Assembly: GCA_036269435.1 (NCBI GenBank)
Contig: DATASA010000178.1
Span: 1 to 29,737 of the forward strand
DNA from: CADCTB01 sp036269435
Lineage (GTDB): Bacteria > Actinomycetota > Acidimicrobiia > Acidimicrobiales > AC-14
Reading direction: 5' to 3'
Length of the DNA: 29,737 bases
The notes under the pieces were generated by a model. That model made no database searches. It was not told the DNA's origin and saw only the letters and a program-made list of their open reading frames with translations. Position numbers and translations under genes: made by a program. Below are positions 28,208 through 29,737 of the stretch, piece after piece (position 1 is the stretch's first letter; each line of letters starts with the position of its first letter).

Positions 28208-28438
28208 GTGAGCCGCACCGACGCCCTGATCCTGCGCACCGCGGCCGTCTGGACCGTCTTCGTCTGGGTGACCCGGCTCCGCAACATCCTGAGCGACCAC
28301 ACCCCCGGGCACGGGTTCGGGTTCAAGGCGGTGCACGTCGTGCTGGCCATCGTCTCGGTCGCCTTCGCCGTCGCCGTGTGGGCGGTGGCGTCGAGGAACC
28401 GCAAACGGGCTCGCGACCGCGTCGAGACGCACTCGTAG
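28208..28438 (+). CDS. Small two-helix membrane protein, hypothetical
   Basis: Encodes 76 aa from a GTG. Two hydrophobic segments (about 7-22 and 42-61) are separated by a short HTPGHGFGF loop, and the C-terminus is strongly basic (RNRKRARDR), so it should face the cytoplasm. No enzyme motif is visible. The gene starts 13 nt after rnhB with its own leaderless -10 box; read-through from rnhB is also possible. Coding-like third-position GC supports it. Function is unknown. Confidence 0.65.
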   Translation: MSRTDALILRTAAVWTVFVWVTRLRNILSDHTPGHGFGFKAVHVVLAIVSVAFAVAVWAVASRNRKRARDRVETHS

Positions 28439-28479
28439 GCCACATCACCAGCGCCGGTTTCGCCTCCGGCGACCGGTTC

Positions 28480-29040
28480 GTGATCGGGACGTGGCGGACG
28501 TCGCCCGTCGGGCCGCTCGACGACCTGATGTGGGCTCGCCCCGATGGCCGGCGGATCCTGGCTGCGGCGACCGAGGAGGGTGCGGACTACGTGTCCGGCG
28601 TCTACGGGTTCGACGAGGTGGTCGTCGCCCCCCTACGGGTGTCGCTGGACGGGCGCCACCTGCACCTCCATCTCCATCGGCCGGCCGGCGAGCTCGGCGT
28701 CCCGACGGTCGAGCTGCACCTCTCGGGTGGCCCGGCCGTGGCGCTGCCGTGGCCGAGGCCGGCGTGGTTCACCCGGTGGGTGGAGGGCCCGATCGCCCGG
28801 CGGGCGTTCGGCGTGCACACTTACGGGCTCAGCCCGAGCGGGGTGCAGGAGTGGTACCGGGCCGTGTCGCTGCGGCGGGTGGTGGCGGGATGGGGCTCGG
28901 TCGACGGGCGCGACCTCGGCCGCCTCGGCCCCATCGACCCGCCGGCCGGCTTCGGGTTCAGCGAGCCGCCTCGGTTCCCGTCGATGGTGGGGGTGCACCC
29001 GCTGCTGGCACGCCCACGGCCACGTCCAGGGCCAGGGTGA
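28480..29040 (+). CDS. Hypothetical protein with uncertain start
   Basis: Encodes 186 aa from the GTG at 28480, the first start codon that does not overlap the previous gene. Coding character (third-position GC) already begins near 28441 with HITSAGFASGDRFVIGTW, but no ATG, GTG or TTG lies between 28378 and 28480. The GTG at 28378 would overlap the previous gene by 61 nt through a stretch with poor coding bias. The protein has no signal peptide and no known motif; it is rich in beta-strand-like segments, with a His-rich LHLHLHRP stretch. It resembles a family of unknown function in actinobacteria only by impression. It overlaps the converging enzyme gene by 83 nt. Confidence 0.6.
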   Translation: MIGTWRTSPVGPLDDLMWARPDGRRILAAATEEGADYVSGVYGFDEVVVAPLRVSLDGRHLHLHLHRPAGELGVPTVELHLSGGPAVALPWPRPAWFTRWVEGPIARRAFGVHTYGLSPSGVQEWYRAVSLRRVVAGWGSVDGRDLGRLGPIDPPAGFGFSEPPRFPSMVGVHPLLARPRPRPGPG

Positions 29041-29737
29041 GGCACCGGCAGCCGCCACCCGCCTTCAGGAACTCTCCGACGTCGACCACTTCCACGTCGT
29101 ACCCCCACGCTTCCAGCCGCCGGCCGACCGCAGCCGGGCACGCCGCCATGACGACCGTCGTCCCCACCACGATCGAGTTGGCGCAGAAGGCCAGCATCTC
29201 GTCGTCGGAGAGCACCAGCGGTTCGGGCACCAGCGCCTCGACCACTTTGCAGCCGTAGGTGTCCCACGCGTAGGGGGCGACAATGGCCCGGCGGTCGTCG
29301 AGGGGGCAGAACGTGAGGTCGAGGTGGTACAGCCGGTCGTCGACCAGCTCGATGGGCCGGACCGGCGCGCCCAGCAGCGCCGACAGCGGGCCGTGGGCGG
29401 CGGCGTCCGAGCGGGACTTGTACCCGGACAGGAACACCCCCCGGAACGGCAGGGCGTCGCCCGCACCCTCGTGGCCGACGCCTTCCGGCAGCTCGACGAC
29501 CTCGAACCCGTGCCCGGTGAACCAGGCCGTGTCATGGGCCACCTCGGGTTGGCGGTAGGGGTGCCGGAAGCGGCTGGGCACGTACCGGCCGCCGTTCACC
29601 GTGCCGGCGTTGGCGGTGAACACCAGGTCGGGCAGGCCCGGCTGCGGCTCGAGCAGCTCGACCTCGGCGCCGGCGGCGACCAGCGTGGCGACCAGCTCGC
29701 CCCACTGGTCGCGGGCCCGGTCGAGATCGACCGCCAC
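28958..29737 (-). CDS. Dimethylargininase/arginine deiminase-family amidinohydrolase (5' end outside window)
   Basis: At least 259 aa are visible. The true start lies beyond the window edge: members of this family have about 20-30 more residues before the VDLDRARDQW segment. Guanidino-modifying enzyme motifs are present: LPDLVFTANAG (about 35-45) with substrate-binding Asp, EGAGDAL (90-96), the catalytic His in RLYHLDLTF (H138), and the nucleophilic Cys in GGGCRCLTLALD (C232, with C230 nearby). This architecture fits N-dimethylarginine dimethylaminohydrolase, releasing citrulline from methylated arginines, or a related amidinohydrolase. Substrate choice cannot be settled by eye. The first visible codon is GTG by chance. 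Confidence 0.82.
   Translation of the reverse strand: MAVDLDRARDQWGELVATLVAAGAEVELLEPQPGLPDLVFTANAGTVNGGRYVPSRFRHPYRQPEVAHDTAWFTGHGFEVVELPEGVGHEGAGDALPFRGVFLSGYKSRSDAAAHGPLSALLGAPVRPIELVDDRLYHLDLTFCPLDDRRAIVAPYAWDTYGCKVVEALVPEPLVLSDDEMLAFCANSIVVGTTVVMAACPAAVGRRLEAWGYDVEVVDVGEFLKAGGGCRCLTLALDVAVGVPAAGAPPPSTGTEAAR

Noticed and set aside
1..29737. tRNA/rRNA genes, CRISPR arrays, transposases, integrases or attachment sites
   Set aside because: I looked for clover-leaf CCA ends, regularly spaced repeats, DDE/recombinase motifs and flanking direct repeats, and found none convincing.

Overview
The window is a dense, very GC-rich bacterial chromosome segment. G or C dominates third codon positions, gaps are short, and many starts are GTG. 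An HU protein with a lysine-rich histone-H1-like tail, a coenzyme F420 biosynthesis enzyme (CofC/FbiD type), a PIG-L/LmbE deacetylase and many TANNNT boxes 6-9 nt before start codons point to a high-GC actinobacterium. Acidimicrobiia is my best guess, by inference only. I see no tRNA, rRNA, CRISPR array, insertion sequence or phage gene. It reads as ordinary core chromosome with several less usual genes.

Region 1 (1-7400) holds mostly single genes: a disordered acidic protein, a membrane-anchored GH43-like beta-propeller, an Rv2578c-like radical SAM protein, a predicted lipoprotein of the dienelactone hydrolase family, a cardiolipin synthase-like PLD enzyme, an orphan protein with a HEPN-like Rx4H motif, an alpha/beta hydrolase and a hemerythrin-domain protein.

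Region 2 (7416-10101) is a MarR regulator translationally coupled to a CLC chloride channel with CBS domains, with a palindromic operator candidate over the promoter, followed by a convergent DUF2795 protein.

Region 3 (10138-16663) is the most striking. It is a same-strand cluster nurA-herA-mre11(sbcD)-rad50(sbcC), the set that performs DNA end resection in archaea, followed by a stand-alone ClpX-type zinc-finger protein. A perfect 13-bp inverted repeat separates the mre11 and rad50 genes.

Region 4 (16704-22034) holds a HAD phosphatase, a small lipoprotein, hupB, a four-gene minus-strand operon with overlapping ends (metallophosphoesterase, ABM-like protein, cofC, PIG-L deacetylase) and divergent gpsA. 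The hupB/cofC/gpsA grouping resembles the M. tuberculosis hupB-fbiD-gpsA neighbourhood.

Region 5 (22124-29737) holds a MoxR ATPase-DUF58-VWA operon, a CASTOR/POLLUX-type ion channel divergent from an unusual RpiB-family protein, rnhB, a two-helix membrane protein, a hypothetical protein, and a dimethylargininase-like enzyme cut by the window edge.

A recurring theme is that about a dozen genes have a -10-like box so close to the start codon that the mRNA should be leaderless or nearly so. Some other genes, including hupB, DUF2795, hemerythrin, herA and the zinc-finger gene, carry clear Shine-Dalgarno sequences.
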